Shown here piece after piece: positions 1 to 9,866 of a stretch of 64,000 nt of DNA. Source of the stretch: Clostridium sp. (lineage in GTDB: Bacteria > Bacillota > Clostridia > Lachnospirales > Lachnospiraceae); assembly GCA_031275405.1 (NCBI GenBank), contig JAISOV010000034.1, positions 1 to 64,000 of the forward strand, in the 5' to 3' direction. The number at the start of each line of letters is the position of its first letter. Position 1 is the first letter of the stretch. A program made the translations under genes and the position numbers. Below the pieces are notes generated by a model. The model was given only the letters and a program-made list of their open reading frames with translations. It ran no database searches and was not told where the DNA came from.

Positions 1-261
1 TTCCTGCCATCCCTTCACGGCGCAAGAGCGGCGCCTTTCCTCAGAAGCCGCTCCGCTGCTTCTCATCAGCCGGATGATCCCTATGGCAGACCTCCTTGAC
101 AGACCGCGGGAAGATTCCCTGGGAATCAGGGCGTCTTCCTGCGGGCTTCCTGCTTTCTATGGCTTCCGGGTTTCTGTGGCCCGTCCGCGGCCTGGCCGCG
201 CTTCTTCCGGTCCGCCGGCCCGCTTAAGGCCAGGCCGCATCGGGCGGCTGCCCCGCTTTCT

Positions 262-753
262 TTAGGAGTGCCGCCTGGCTGCGCCTGGCCCAGGCCGTCC
301 CCCGTCCTGCCGGCGCGGCAGGCCAGCCCCGCCCGGCAGGGCCAGAAAGGCCAGCGAGGCCAGAAAAGCCGGCAGGGCCAGAAAAGCCAGGGCGGTGGCC
401 GCCGCCGGGAAGGGGCCTGCGTCTTCGCCCGTCCTGGGGCTGGACCCGATGACGAGCGTGATGTCCCCGCTCCTGCCGTCCGAGTACTCGGCGACGAAGA
501 CATGGGTCCCTTCGGCGAAGGCCGCCAGGTAGCTTTCCCGGAGCGTGACCACGGTGCTTCCCCGCGTCACGGTATAGTTGGCCGGGTCCACCTCCGCTCC
601 GCCGCAGAGCAGGCGCACGAACTTCCCGGGGTCGGCGTCGATCCGGGCCTGCGCCGGGCCGGAGCCGTCCCACGCGCCGAACCAGGACAGGACGGGATAG
701 ACGGCTCCGCTGCCGTTGCTGCCGTAGCCGCGATCATTAATCCGCAACCGACG
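262..753 (-). pseudogene. C-terminal fragment of an interrupted cell-surface protein
   Basis: The open frame begins inside the element junction (after TAG at 754-756) and has no convincing start, so it is a gene end and not a whole gene. It encodes a Gly/Ser/Asn linker, then an Ig-like X2-type domain (conserved core NYTVTRGSTVVTL and a Y-S-D-G turn), then a hydrophobic helix rich in Ala, Leu and Phe and a basic Arg-rich tail, as in surface proteins anchored by a C-terminal membrane segment. The same linker repeat (GSNGS) ends the N-terminal fragment at 55058-56620 on the same strand, so both look like one gene split by the element. Simple joining of the two fragments does not restore one frame, which leaves some doubt. 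Confidence 0.65.
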
Positions 754-757
754 CTAA
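728..757. other. left attachment junction (attL)
   Basis: Bases 728-750 match the reverse complement of 55057-55079 at 21 of 23 positions by eye. Host linker sequence lies to the left and the recombinase gene to the right, starting with its stop codon at 771-773. Inverted arms are expected when a serine integrase splits a near-palindromic attB. The exact crossover dinucleotide is not resolved; CG or GC near 749-754 are candidates. Confidence 0.6.
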
Positions 758-770
758 AAAAATATAGCGC

Positions 771-2450
771 CTAATTGGCTTTTTGCTGTTCTGTGTTGAT
801 TTCCACAAATTCGAGGATACGTTCAAGTTCATCTTGGAAGCGGAACAGGATGGTGATTTCCTTTTCCTCATGTACATAAACGGTATCAACCAATTCCACC
901 AGCAAACTTCGGTCAAGCTGCGTTATGTTTTTGTATTTCAAAAAGTCCGTAAAAACTGGATTGCCTGTGTCAATGCCTTGCCCCATACGCCGCTGCTCTT
1001 CGGCAAGATGCAGCAAGGTGTTTTCCGTCTGGGAAATCTGCTCCTCGAACCTTGCTTTCATCCGGCGATAATCTTCGTGGTTGATATCTCCCGATTTCCA
1101 GTCCATATACAATCCGTCTGACAACCGCCGTAGCCTTTCCGATTCCTGTTGCTTTTCTTTCAGCATTTTTTCTATGCGCTTTGACTGCGTGTCGACCACA
1201 GGAGCGCGGTTGATTTCATCCACGATTTCCGACAAGGAGTCGATGAGCGCAATCTGTGCCTGAATGGACGCCAGCACTGCCTTTTCCAGCACATCCAACC
1301 GAATAGAATGCTTCGTACACTTGCTTTTAGATTTTTCCGTATAAGTCCGGCAAGCATAGTAGACCATGTTTTTTGAGGATTTCCTTTGAAGCGCTTTGCC
1401 GCAATCCTTACATTTTAAGAACCCGGAGAATAAATGGACAACGCGCTTGCCGTTTGGCGAACGAGTGTCCCGTTCCAAGAGCCGCGCCATCGTGTCATAT
1501 TCCTCCTGCGTAAAAGTGGGTTCATGGGTGTTTTCCTTTATAAACCACTCATCCTCCGGCACAGTCACCTTATCGTGAACCTTATAGCTGACCACGCGCT
1601 GTTTGCCCTGCACCATATGACCGAGGTTTACTTTGTCGAGCATCATCCTGCGGACTGTGCTTCCTGTCCAGAGTCCGTCATTTTCCTTGACCTTCGGATT
1701 GCAATAATTCCAGCCCTTGTTCCGTTTATAAGCGGTGGGATTGGGGATGCCGAGTTCGTTTAGGCGTTTGCCTATGCCGTTCAGGCTCATGCCCTCATCG
1801 ACAATCCAGTGCAGAATATCCCGTTTGATGGGAACAATATCCTCGTCTAAAATCAACTGATTTTTGTTATCGGGCGATTTCAAATATCCGTAAGGTGGGA
1901 ATGCACCGATAAACTCCCCGTTGCGCCGTTTCGTGTTGAAGGTGCGGCGGATATCGCTGGATGTTCTCGCCGCAAAGCGGTCGTTCATCAAGCCTGTGAT
2001 CGGGACTTCCATCCCGGTGATGACCTCCGGGTTCAGGTATGTATCAATCTTTGGGTCGCCTGTGGAAATGAACCTCACATTTTTCTGCGGAAAACAATAC
2101 TCCAAATAATAGCCTTGGTCGGAGTAATTACGGAAGGCACGGGAAAGGGTTTTGCACACAACGCAATTGACTTTCCCTTGTTCAATGTCCTGTACCATCC
2201 GCATAAAATCGGCGCGGGTGTCATCCGTGCCGGTGAGTCCGTCGTCTATGTAAAAGTCAACGACCGTATACTCTCCATCAAAATATTCCTCCAGAAATTC
2301 CTTCAGGATTTTTTTCTGGTTTATAACGCTTTCGCTTTCCTCGTTGCCGTCCTCTCTGGAAAGCCGGATGTAAACGGCGATGTGCCAGAGAATCGGTTGC
2401 TTGCTTGGAATGCTGATTATATTGCTTTTTTGTCGGCTGTTTCTGCCCAT
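771..2450 (-). CDS. large serine recombinase (integrase)
   Basis: Site-specific recombinase of the resolvase/invertase superfamily, 559 residues, which integrates and excises the element by double-strand cleavage at att sites. The catalytic N-terminal domain opens with VYIRLSRED, with the nucleophile near Ser31. It is followed by the recombinase domain, a zinc ribbon (CKDCGK, then YYAC) and a C-terminal coiled coil near residues 420-490, the usual order for this family. The start is the ATG at 2450, preceded by GGGAGGTG; an upstream in-frame start at 2558 would add 36 unlikely residues. The stop codon touches the left junction, so this is the terminal gene of the element. A short upstream gene (2500-2613) is co-oriented. 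Confidence 0.93.
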   Translation of the reverse strand: MGRNSRQKSNIISIPSKQPILWHIAVYIRLSREDGNEESESVINQKKILKEFLEEYFDGEYTVVDFYIDDGLTGTDDTRADFMRMVQDIEQGKVNCVVCKTLSRAFRNYSDQGYYLEYCFPQKNVRFISTGDPKIDTYLNPEVITGMEVPITGLMNDRFAARTSSDIRRTFNTKRRNGEFIGAFPPYGYLKSPDNKNQLILDEDIVPIKRDILHWIVDEGMSLNGIGKRLNELGIPNPTAYKRNKGWNYCNPKVKENDGLWTGSTVRRMMLDKVNLGHMVQGKQRVVSYKVHDKVTVPEDEWFIKENTHEPTFTQEEYDTMARLLERDTRSPNGKRVVHLFSGFLKCKDCGKALQRKSSKNMVYYACRTYTEKSKSKCTKHSIRLDVLEKAVLASIQAQIALIDSLSEIVDEINRAPVVDTQSKRIEKMLKEKQQESERLRRLSDGLYMDWKSGDINHEDYRRMKARFEEQISQTENTLLHLAEEQRRMGQGIDTGNPVFTDFLKYKNITQLDRSLLVELVDTVYVHEEKEITILFRFQDELERILEFVEINTEQQKAN

Positions 2451-2499
2451 GTAAAAACACCTCCCTTCGAGGTAATGAAATGAAATACCTTCGGTGGTG

Positions 2500-2613
2500 T
2501 CACATGATACCTCTGAAGCCGGGTAATAGCAAGTCAATGATAATGGGTGTGAATCCATTTATATCAGCATATAAAATATTGTTTTTAATCCGTCTTTTTT
2601 GCTCCTCCTTCAT
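2500..2613 (-). CDS. small protein upstream of the recombinase
   Basis: A 37-residue frame starting with ATG at 2613 behind a strong GGAGGTG site and ending 50 bases before the recombinase start. Its N-terminus is strongly charged (MKEEQKRRIKNN) and its C-terminal half hydrophobic (GFTPIIIDLLLPGF). Its position suggests a leader peptide or a recombination accessory protein, but I recognise no family. The spacing and ribosome site are the only support for translation. Confidence 0.45.
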   Translation of the reverse strand: MKEEQKRRIKNNILYADINGFTPIIIDLLLPGFRGIM

Positions 2614-2689
2614 AAAAAACACCTCCGCATAAACATCGCTTTTAAAATGTATATGCGGAGCAGATTGTCCTTTATATGAAAAACCGTTT

Positions 2690-5005
2690 TCATAGACTCA
2701 AAATCAACTCATGAATCTGAATCATCACATCCGCTTTCGGTCTGCCGGTGGTCAGCGGAAGCCACTCAAAATCCTCTACATTATCGGAATGAAAGCTGTT
2801 GACCAGATCGATGACCGGGTTCAGCGCCGAGCGGATTTCAAGGATGTGGAACACCCAATCCCGCACCTCGGTCACGCCCGCTGTGATGTTTTTCGACCAG
2901 TTGAATGCCGCCAAGTTGTGGTAGTTCCGCACGACATTGGTCGCCGAGCGAATCGTCAGGATATGCGAAGCCTTCACATGGGTGACATTCGAGACAATTC
3001 CCTCAAATGGCGAGGGTTGCACCGTGATGGTGCGGCTGACCGTCACGCTGGAGGAATAATCATCGTGGGATTCAAAACGGATGGTATAAGTGCCGGGTGC
3101 TGTACTGTTGTCCCCGAAAATCGTCCGTTCACCCTCATTGTACTTCCCGCCGTGTCCGAAATGCTCCGGGTGATCCACGCTGTTCAGCCATACGCCCGAA
3201 GTGCTGTACACAAAAAGAGTCTGCTCCTCGCCGTCCGCATCTGCGCCTACCTGAATGAGATAGTGTGGATTTGTGTTATATGTGGCGCTGGCGTTCTTCG
3301 GTGCGGCAATCGTCAACGCGGCAGGGACGGTATTCTTTTTGATGCTGTTGCTGATAACATAGGGTGAAATCGCACTCAATGTATCGGTTACGGCAATGCG
3401 GTATCGGGTAAAAGTACCGGGGATATTGGAAGGTGTTGCCGTATATGTTCCTGATGTAGCGCTGGATATGACGGTAGCCACCGCTTCCCATGTACCCCAA
3501 GCCACGTTATTGGTCGAGGTGGACTGTTGGATAATGTAATTTGTGATAGCGCTCGTTCCGGCTATCGTACCACTCCATGTCAGCGTGGCACTCGGTGTGG
3601 CATAAATGAGTGGACTGGCAGTAAAGGCGGTGGGTGGTGTGGCAAGAATATTCTTGCGGACGGTATTCGTAGTGATTTTCCAAGGCGAAAAATACGCGCT
3701 GCCCGTCGTACCCTGCACTCGGATGCGATGGCGCAGATAGTTTCCTCGCACTGTTGATGGGGCGGTAGTCAGACTGCCGCTGCCGGAGGTGGAGGCAATC
3801 ACACCTACCGCGCTCCATTCGCCCCAAGTTATACCGTCAGAGGATTCGCTGGATTCCAATTCGTACCCAGTGATAGCGTTGCCAGCACCGCCCAAAGCGC
3901 CACTCCACGAAAGGATGACCGTGCTTTCCGCGAGGGTCACAGAGAAAGCAAACGCCGTAGGCTCTATGCAAGCGGAAACCGAACATAAAACGCTGTTGCT
4001 GATTGCTTCGACGGAATAGACATCCAGCGTATCAATTGTCCATAAGCCGTACCGGGTATAAGTGCCGGAAACATTGGTTGCCGCAACCACCCGGCTGCCG
4101 CTGGATGCGGACAAGTTGAAGTTTTCCAGCACAGACCATGCCGTCCATGTGGCATTATCAGTAGAAGTTTGGCTGGCGATCATGTAACCTTTAATAGGGC
4201 TGCTGCCGCCTGACGCACCGCTCCAAGTCAGGATGACAGGCTCGGTACTGTATATGAGGGGCGCAGCGGAGATGCTCGTTGCCGGTTGGGGCGGCGTATT
4301 TTTCCGCACGGAGTTCGTGGATATCTTCCAACCGGAGTAATAGCTGGCTCCGGCAGTACCACGTGTCCGAACCTGAAAGCGGCGGTAATATCCCCGCGTG
4401 GCTGGAGGCGCGACGGAAACGCTCCCGCTGGTGGCTGTGGTCGTGACAGTGGTCAGCGCCGTCCAGCTGCCCCATGTGGAATTGTTGGAGGAATCGCTGT
4501 ACTGGATTTCATAGGAGGAAATGGCGTTGTTCGTACCACCTGACGCACCACTCCAAGACAGCGTGACATTTCCCTCCGCCACCGTTTGGTTGACAGAGCA
4601 AGCGGTGGGCGCTCCGGCAGCGGTGGTGGCGGCTCCGATGCTGTCCAGCGTCCAAGTTCCTGTTCTGGACTGCGTTGCAGAGACATAAATCGCCGTGATA
4701 ATTTCCACGCTGACCGAAGCGTTTCCGGCTGTGTCGTGACTGATATAAAACTCGGAGATCGTGCCGACGAAATTTCTATTTGATTGCCCTATACCGTCGC
4801 TTTCACGCGCTCTTGAGTATCTCTGCGTTCCCGCGACATTCACAGTTGTCGGACCGGTTGCATACCAAGTGGATTCCCCGGCTAATGACGTAACGGTACC
4901 CGTAATTATCGATCTGCGGTTTGCCGCATCTTTAGTCTGTGTCAAAGATACTTGCAGATAACGCCCATCATAGGTCTGAGAATTTAATGTAAATGTTGAT
5001 GCCAT
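2690..5005 (-). CDS. phage tail-tip structural protein with fibronectin-like repeats
   Basis: A 771-residue protein at the distal end of the tail operon, probably a receptor-end or fibre-like component. The N-terminal 125 residues resemble the siphovirus DUF859-type domain (STFTLNSQTYDGRYLQVSL). After it come at least four fibronectin-III-like repeats, recognisable by a recurring T-L-S-W-S-G-A-S-G-G strand, and a C-terminal pair of short repeats ending in similar I-R-S-A segments. The start is the ATG at 5005, behind GTGGGGTG; a TTG two codons upstream is less likely. It is the last tail gene before the recombinase. No lysis genes separate them, which is unusual for a complete siphophage. Confidence 0.75.
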   Translation of the reverse strand: MASTFTLNSQTYDGRYLQVSLTQTKDAANRRSIITGTVTSLAGESTWYATGPTTVNVAGTQRYSRARESDGIGQSNRNFVGTISEFYISHDTAGNASVSVEIITAIYVSATQSRTGTWTLDSIGAATTAAGAPTACSVNQTVAEGNVTLSWSGASGGTNNAISSYEIQYSDSSNNSTWGSWTALTTVTTTATSGSVSVAPPATRGYYRRFQVRTRGTAGASYYSGWKISTNSVRKNTPPQPATSISAAPLIYSTEPVILTWSGASGGSSPIKGYMIASQTSTDNATWTAWSVLENFNLSASSGSRVVAATNVSGTYTRYGLWTIDTLDVYSVEAISNSVLCSVSACIEPTAFAFSVTLAESTVILSWSGALGGAGNAITGYELESSESSDGITWGEWSAVGVIASTSGSGSLTTAPSTVRGNYLRHRIRVQGTTGSAYFSPWKITTNTVRKNILATPPTAFTASPLIYATPSATLTWSGTIAGTSAITNYIIQQSTSTNNVAWGTWEAVATVISSATSGTYTATPSNIPGTFTRYRIAVTDTLSAISPYVISNSIKKNTVPAALTIAAPKNASATYNTNPHYLIQVGADADGEEQTLFVYSTSGVWLNSVDHPEHFGHGGKYNEGERTIFGDNSTAPGTYTIRFESHDDYSSSVTVSRTITVQPSPFEGIVSNVTHVKASHILTIRSATNVVRNYHNLAAFNWSKNITAGVTEVRDWVFHILEIRSALNPVIDLVNSFHSDNVEDFEWLPLTTGRPKADVMIQIHELILSL

Positions 5006-5020
5006 ATGCAATCACCCCAC

Positions 5021-5524
5021 TCACTCATACACCGCCGACACCAGCGAATTGACCAGTCCGCATAAAGACGAATTGAGCCTTGTGTCCGCGATGTAGTCGG
5101 ACGTGATGGCAACCGCACCCTTTGGCACGGTAATATCGGCGATACCTAATTCGTAGATGTCGCTGGTGCGGGTTAGTTCCGGCGCGGAAGGGGTATCTGC
5201 CGCCACTCCTGTTTTGACCGCCAGCAGAATGTTTCTCTCTATATTGCTCCAGCGGACAACGATGCGGTCTACCCTCGGATAGACACCGTTTGCCGTGGCG
5301 ATCACTAAATCCATCGGCGTTGTGTTTTCATAGTGGTAGCCGTTTATAAATGCCATCCCGGCTTGTGCGGTCACGTTCATGCCCGTTGCCATGACGATTT
5401 TTAAGTTGTCGGCTGTTCTGTAAAAGATGCCGTTGCTGACTAAGCTGCCGAAATAAGCGGCAAAATCCGTCGCGTCATATACACGGTCGCCACCTGAAGA
5501 GTTAAAAAAACCGCTTTTCTCCAT
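5021..5524 (-). CDS. phage tail/baseplate-associated structural protein
   Basis: A 167-residue protein lying between the Gp37-like gene, which it overlaps by one base, and the fibronectin-repeat protein, so it belongs to the tail-tip operon. Its N-terminus (SGFFNSSGGDRVYDATDF) and its central stretch about a region of known position and sign (GVYPRVDRIVVRW) are typical of short phage tail proteins that precede fibres in Clostridia siphophages. I recognise no catalytic motif. The role is inferred from position. Confidence 0.6.
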   Translation of the reverse strand: MEKSGFFNSSGGDRVYDATDFAAYFGSLVSNGIFYRTADNLKIVMATGMNVTAQAGMAFINGYHYENTTPMDLVIATANGVYPRVDRIVVRWSNIERNILLAVKTGVAADTPSAPELTRTSDIYELGIADITVPKGAVAITSDYIADTRLNSSLCGLVNSLVSAVYE

Positions 5525-6567
5525 TATTGCTCACTCCTTTTCAGTTTTTCAGATAAGGTCAAGAGAGGCTTGCCAAATGTAACGGAAAGGCTCATGCCGT
5601 CCCGGTCGTAGCTTTCCTCCACGGTGGTGATCCGGGCAGTCATAGAAATTCCCCAGCGCCCCGATACCGCCTTAATCATATTCCCTAAATCAAAATCAAC
5701 CTTGTATGTCAAATTACCGTATTGGTTGACGGTAACATCAAATGCCTGAATCATAGCTTGCTCCGCAAGTTTGGTATTGCCGCGAAACAAGAGAGCCGCC
5801 TCGTAATCATCCGGGAAGTCCTCTAAGCGGAGGTCTTTGGCATCCACGAAAATTTCATAGCGGTCAAGTCCGACACCTCCGCCGGTGGTGACAAAGGTGC
5901 GTTCCACACCCTCGCCTTCGCCGCCCACAAGGGCGGTATTGGCAAAACTCAAAAGGCTCTCAGTAAAAATCTGTCCCATGATATTTTCGTATTCTTTGGA
6001 AAAGACAGCCTGTGATGCCGAACCGGCATACAACTGAACGGTAAACAGCTTGGCAACAGGGTCAAAGGCTGTTTTTATCCCGACATCGGCGGCATCACAT
6101 AGGTTTGTGACCGTGTCCATCAGATTTCGGAAGGAAACCTGTGTGCTGACGGAAACACCCACACTCTCCGGCGTATAGGTGACACCACTGATTTTTCGTT
6201 CCGAATTTGCTGGCACGATCAGGTGATTGTTTAAAAGCTGTAACACTGCCGCCGATAAATCGCCGGTGAGGATTTCTGTTCCCCATACGATTCTCCTGGA
6301 TAACAGGGATGTTGCAAACCTCCCGATGACGGTGATATATTCTTGTTCTTGCAAGGTCATCTCCAGATATTCGATGATTCCTGCTTCCGCATCGTCGTTC
6401 TTCCACAGGATATTGCCGATTTTCAAAAGCGCGATGTTTTCATCCGAAGCGATGGCTTTGAGTTCAAAGCTGCCGCACCGGGCGTATTGCCGTGTCCAGC
6501 GCAAATACTCATACGACTCCACCAGCCCCGCAAGTTCCCGGTCATTGTCGAAAAGATATAATTCCAT
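5524..6567 (-). CDS. siphovirus ReqiPepy6 Gp37-like tail protein
   Basis: A 347-residue protein opening with a beta-rich module (ELYLFDNDRELAGLVESYEYLRWTRQYARCGSFEL) that matches the Gp37-like family of tail-tip proteins. It lies immediately downstream of the Dit gene with a four-base gap, the place of the tail-associated hub (Tal) in siphophages. It is expected to close the tail tip and connect Dit to receptor-binding parts. No peptidase or lysozyme motif is visible. Confidence 0.75.
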   Translation of the reverse strand: MELYLFDNDRELAGLVESYEYLRWTRQYARCGSFELKAIASDENIALLKIGNILWKNDDAEAGIIEYLEMTLQEQEYITVIGRFATSLLSRRIVWGTEILTGDLSAAVLQLLNNHLIVPANSERKISGVTYTPESVGVSVSTQVSFRNLMDTVTNLCDAADVGIKTAFDPVAKLFTVQLYAGSASQAVFSKEYENIMGQIFTESLLSFANTALVGGEGEGVERTFVTTGGGVGLDRYEIFVDAKDLRLEDFPDDYEAALLFRGNTKLAEQAMIQAFDVTVNQYGNLTYKVDFDLGNMIKAVSGRWGISMTARITTVEESYDRDGMSLSVTFGKPLLTLSEKLKRSEQ

Positions 6568-6570
6568 ATT

Positions 6571-7422
6571 TTACACCCCCAAAAATTGCGGGCGGTAATG
6601 GATGATGACTTCCAGCATATCCATTTGCTCCTGTGCATCATAGCGAAGCACATTTTTACCCACCGACAGCTGTAAAAAAGTTGATCCAACATCGATCAGG
6701 TTGAATGCGTTGATTTCCGTTGTACCGATGACGCTGGTTACTCTTTTGCCCGCAAAATGGGTATACACAAAAATTTCCTGCCCGGCAGACATTTCGGTAT
6801 TGATACGGATAAACTCGCCCGTGTCCACATTCATCAGTTCGGGATTCACCACCGAACCCAATGACCTGAAGGTAATTACACAGCCGCAAGGGACATCGCC
6901 TTCGTTTTCAATGGTAATGATTTGGCTCGGTTGACGGATGCCGAGTTGTATTCCCGGTTCTGTAATTTCCAGAGGGAACGAAAAATTATCCTCCCATGAA
7001 GCCAGTTCTGTACGGGTCGCCTCCAGAGGTTCGAAAAACGGAGAAGGACACAATAAGCTGATAAAAAAGGACGGCGCTCTGCTGATACTTCCCGCCGAGA
7101 ATGCCGCTTCCTCCACGATGCAGGAAATCTGCCGGTTACGGTAAATCAGCGTTCCGCGCAGCTTGGGCGTGAAGATGCGCAGAAGCTGACGGCGATAAGT
7201 GAAGGCGCTGTCGATACTGGCGGCGAGAATCGTTCCCTCAATGGTGATGTTCCGCATATCCAGCGTTGAGGAGATATAGAAGGCTCCGTCCTGTTCGGGT
7301 GCTTGGAAGGTGCTGATGGTCTGCCGCACACGTCCTACGCCGTCCAGCTTTGTTATAAATAAGGGTTTTACTTGACGGAGCGTGACGGTTGCGCCGTTTT
7401 GATTGGTATAAGTCAGTTCCAT
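6571..7422 (-). CDS. distal tail protein (Dit family)
   Basis: A 283-residue protein in the canonical place just after the tape-measure gene (gap of three bases). The N-terminus (TYTNQNGATVTLRQVKPLFI) and the centre with PSPFFEP match the phage tail family that forms the hexameric ring at the tail tip. The C-terminal half resembles the galectin-like domain of Dit proteins. It should bridge the tail tube and the Gp37-like hub. Confidence 0.75.
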   Translation of the reverse strand: MELTYTNQNGATVTLRQVKPLFITKLDGVGRVRQTISTFQAPEQDGAFYISSTLDMRNITIEGTILAASIDSAFTYRRQLLRIFTPKLRGTLIYRNRQISCIVEEAAFSAGSISRAPSFFISLLCPSPFFEPLEATRTELASWEDNFSFPLEITEPGIQLGIRQPSQIITIENEGDVPCGCVITFRSLGSVVNPELMNVDTGEFIRINTEMSAGQEIFVYTHFAGKRVTSVIGTTEINAFNLIDVGSTFLQLSVGKNVLRYDAQEQMDMLEVIIHYRPQFLGV

Positions 7423-7425
7423 AAG

Positions 7426-9849
7426 CTATACCCCCAATGCCAGTTTTCTGGAGAGATTTCGGAATTCCCGCGCGGCTTCCTTTTCCGAGAGCGCTTTCGG
7501 CGAGGTAATGGAAATGCTCTGATTGATGACCGCTCCTGCCGGATACATACCTGTGCCATTCACCCCCACGGTCATGCCGCCGAGGTTCGTGGGAATCGCG
7601 CCCTGCATATCCCGGCTGACTTGCGCCATTGCCTGTTCAAAGCCTACACCGATGCCTTCGCCCATGTTCTGCCCGATACCCGCGAAGAGTTCGGAGGGCG
7701 AATGAATGCCGAAAAAGTTCTTGATTTTGTCTACCACGTTGCCAAAAAAGCCGGAGATTTTGCTCCACAGCCACGCCCCGGCATCGGAAATACCCTGCCA
7801 CAAACCCTTAATGAGGTTGCCGCCGACTTTTGCCATTTCACCGATTGAGCCTGTGAAACCTTTGACCAGCGCCGTGATAATCTGCGGTACGGCTTTCACA
7901 ACCTCGACGATAATCGTCGGCAGATTTTCAATCAGTGACACGAGCAGTTGTACACCGGCGAGAATAATCTTGTCAATGTTTCCAATGATAGCGCTGACCA
8001 GCGAGGTCACGATTTTCGGGATTGCGGTCACGACTGTAGAAATAATCTGCGGGAGCGCCTGAATCAGCGCCACCAGCAGCTTTATGCCGGACTCAATAAT
8101 CAACGGGATCGCCCCGATGACGGCGCTGATAATGTTGTCTATGATTTTTGGAATCGCCTTGACCACGGTGTTGATGATGGTGGGCAGCGCGGTGATCAGC
8201 GAAGTCAGGAGCCGGATGCCCGCCTCGATAATTTGAGGTATTGAGCCGATGAGAAAATCTACCAGCGCGGCGATGACTTCCGGCAAAGCCTCAATCAAAA
8301 CGGGAATGGCGTTCAGGATTCCGTCCGCCAGCCCTATGACCAGCTGAAGCGCCGCATCCAGTATGAGGGGCAGATTTTCCAGCAAGCCCTGCACAATTTG
8401 CATGACCGCCGACACCGTTGCCGGAATCAGCTGCGGCAATCCCGATCCGATACCATTCACGAGTGCGGTCACCAGTTGTACCGCCGCATTGATTAACAGC
8501 GGGAGATTGTCGATCAGCGCCCCGACGATTGTCATAACCGCATCCACGGCGGCAGGGATTAGTTTCGGCAGGAGGTTCAGGATGGTCTGTAACACCTGTG
8601 TGAAAAGTTTCGTTACGACTTCGAGGAGCATGGGCAAAAGGTCGCCCACCGCTTGCAGAATCGCGCCCGTGGCTGTCGGCAGCGCCGCGACAATATTTTC
8701 AAGCACCGGCACGATGTTTTTAACAACCGACTGAAAAGCGTCCACAAGGTTCTGCGTCAGGTTGGTCATGTCGGCGTTGGCATTGCCGAGTCCTGCCGTG
8801 AACGAACCGAGGGCTGCTTTTAACAAACCCAATGAACCTGTGATGGTTTCGGTGGATTCCCGTGCAAAGTTGCCCGCATATTGCTGCGTGTTCTCGAAAA
8901 ACATCTGCATGGCGACTTCGGCTTTTTCGGCGTTGGAAGCCGATGCCCAAGTGAAATCCAGTCCTTTGGAAAGAGCGTAGGCTTCGACGGTTGTGGCATT
9001 CATGGCAACCCCAAGGTTATCCATCATCGTAAAATTGCCCTTTGCCGCACCCGCCACCGAGTCCAGAGCCATCTGCATATCGATGCCCATGACGGAAGCC
9101 ATATCCGCTGCCCGCTGCATCGCCTTTTCTGTCAATTCAAGCGACTTACGCTGTTCGATACCCGAACCCTGAAACAATGCACCCATTTTATTGGCGGTGG
9201 CGAGGTATTGACTCTGTGATACGCCGAGATTCTTGTAGGCTTCTTCGCCGGTTTTCTGGATGGAAGCGGCGTAATTGCCGAACACGGCTTCCGAACCGCC
9301 AAGATTCTGCTCCAACTCACCGAATTGCTGAACGACTTCCTTGCCAAGTTTAATAGCCGCCGCACCAGCCGCGACAGCAACCGCGCCCATCGCTACGCCG
9401 ATTCCCTTCAGAACGCCACCCAGCTTCTCGAATTTTGAGCCGGATTTTTCGGCTTCATCGCCCGTTTCCGTGAGTTGCTCACCGAGATCATCCGCATCAT
9501 CGGTAGATTCCTCAAGTTCACGCTCCATGTCGTTCAATTCCGCTTGCGCTCTGTTCAATTGAATTTGCCAGTTCTGGGTGCGGCGGTCATTCTCACCGAA
9601 ACTCTCGGAGGCGTTTTTAAGCGCGGCTTCAAGAGCCGTGATTTTCTCTTTTTGTGCATCAATCTCTTTGCCCAGAACGGCGTTGCGGGAAGTGAGGGAG
9701 GCAGCGCTTTTGTCGTTTTTATCAAACTGGCTGGTGACCAGCGCCATTTCAGAGCCGAGGACTTTGAAGGACTGGTTGATGTCAGCGAGGGCTTTCTTGA
9801 AATCACGCTCGCCCTCGATGCCGATGCGTAAACCAAAATCATCTGCCAT
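7426..9849 (-). CDS. tape measure protein of the siphophage block
   Basis: An 807-residue protein that sets tail length and occupies the tube lumen. Residues 50-125 form a charged coiled coil. A Gly/Ala-rich hydrophobic stretch follows near 145-165, then a TP901-like core. From about residue 370 to 640 there are hydrophobic repeats of roughly 36-44 residues with a recurring A-I-P-K-I-I core. The start ATG at 9849 has GGAGGTGACC upstream. It follows the two tail chaperone genes and precedes Dit, the standard siphophage order. Confidence 0.92.
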   Translation of the reverse strand: MADDFGLRIGIEGERDFKKALADINQSFKVLGSEMALVTSQFDKNDKSAASLTSRNAVLGKEIDAQKEKITALEAALKNASESFGENDRRTQNWQIQLNRAQAELNDMERELEESTDDADDLGEQLTETGDEAEKSGSKFEKLGGVLKGIGVAMGAVAVAAGAAAIKLGKEVVQQFGELEQNLGGSEAVFGNYAASIQKTGEEAYKNLGVSQSQYLATANKMGALFQGSGIEQRKSLELTEKAMQRAADMASVMGIDMQMALDSVAGAAKGNFTMMDNLGVAMNATTVEAYALSKGLDFTWASASNAEKAEVAMQMFFENTQQYAGNFARESTETITGSLGLLKAALGSFTAGLGNANADMTNLTQNLVDAFQSVVKNIVPVLENIVAALPTATGAILQAVGDLLPMLLEVVTKLFTQVLQTILNLLPKLIPAAVDAVMTIVGALIDNLPLLINAAVQLVTALVNGIGSGLPQLIPATVSAVMQIVQGLLENLPLILDAALQLVIGLADGILNAIPVLIEALPEVIAALVDFLIGSIPQIIEAGIRLLTSLITALPTIINTVVKAIPKIIDNIISAVIGAIPLIIESGIKLLVALIQALPQIISTVVTAIPKIVTSLVSAIIGNIDKIILAGVQLLVSLIENLPTIIVEVVKAVPQIITALVKGFTGSIGEMAKVGGNLIKGLWQGISDAGAWLWSKISGFFGNVVDKIKNFFGIHSPSELFAGIGQNMGEGIGVGFEQAMAQVSRDMQGAIPTNLGGMTVGVNGTGMYPAGAVINQSISITSPKALSEKEAAREFRNLSRKLALGV

Positions 9850-9866
9850 GTGCGGTCACCTCCTCG

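Noticed and set aside
268..774. Plus-strand open frame at the left edge
   Set aside because: Antisense to the Ig-like C-terminal fragment and runs across the attachment junction.
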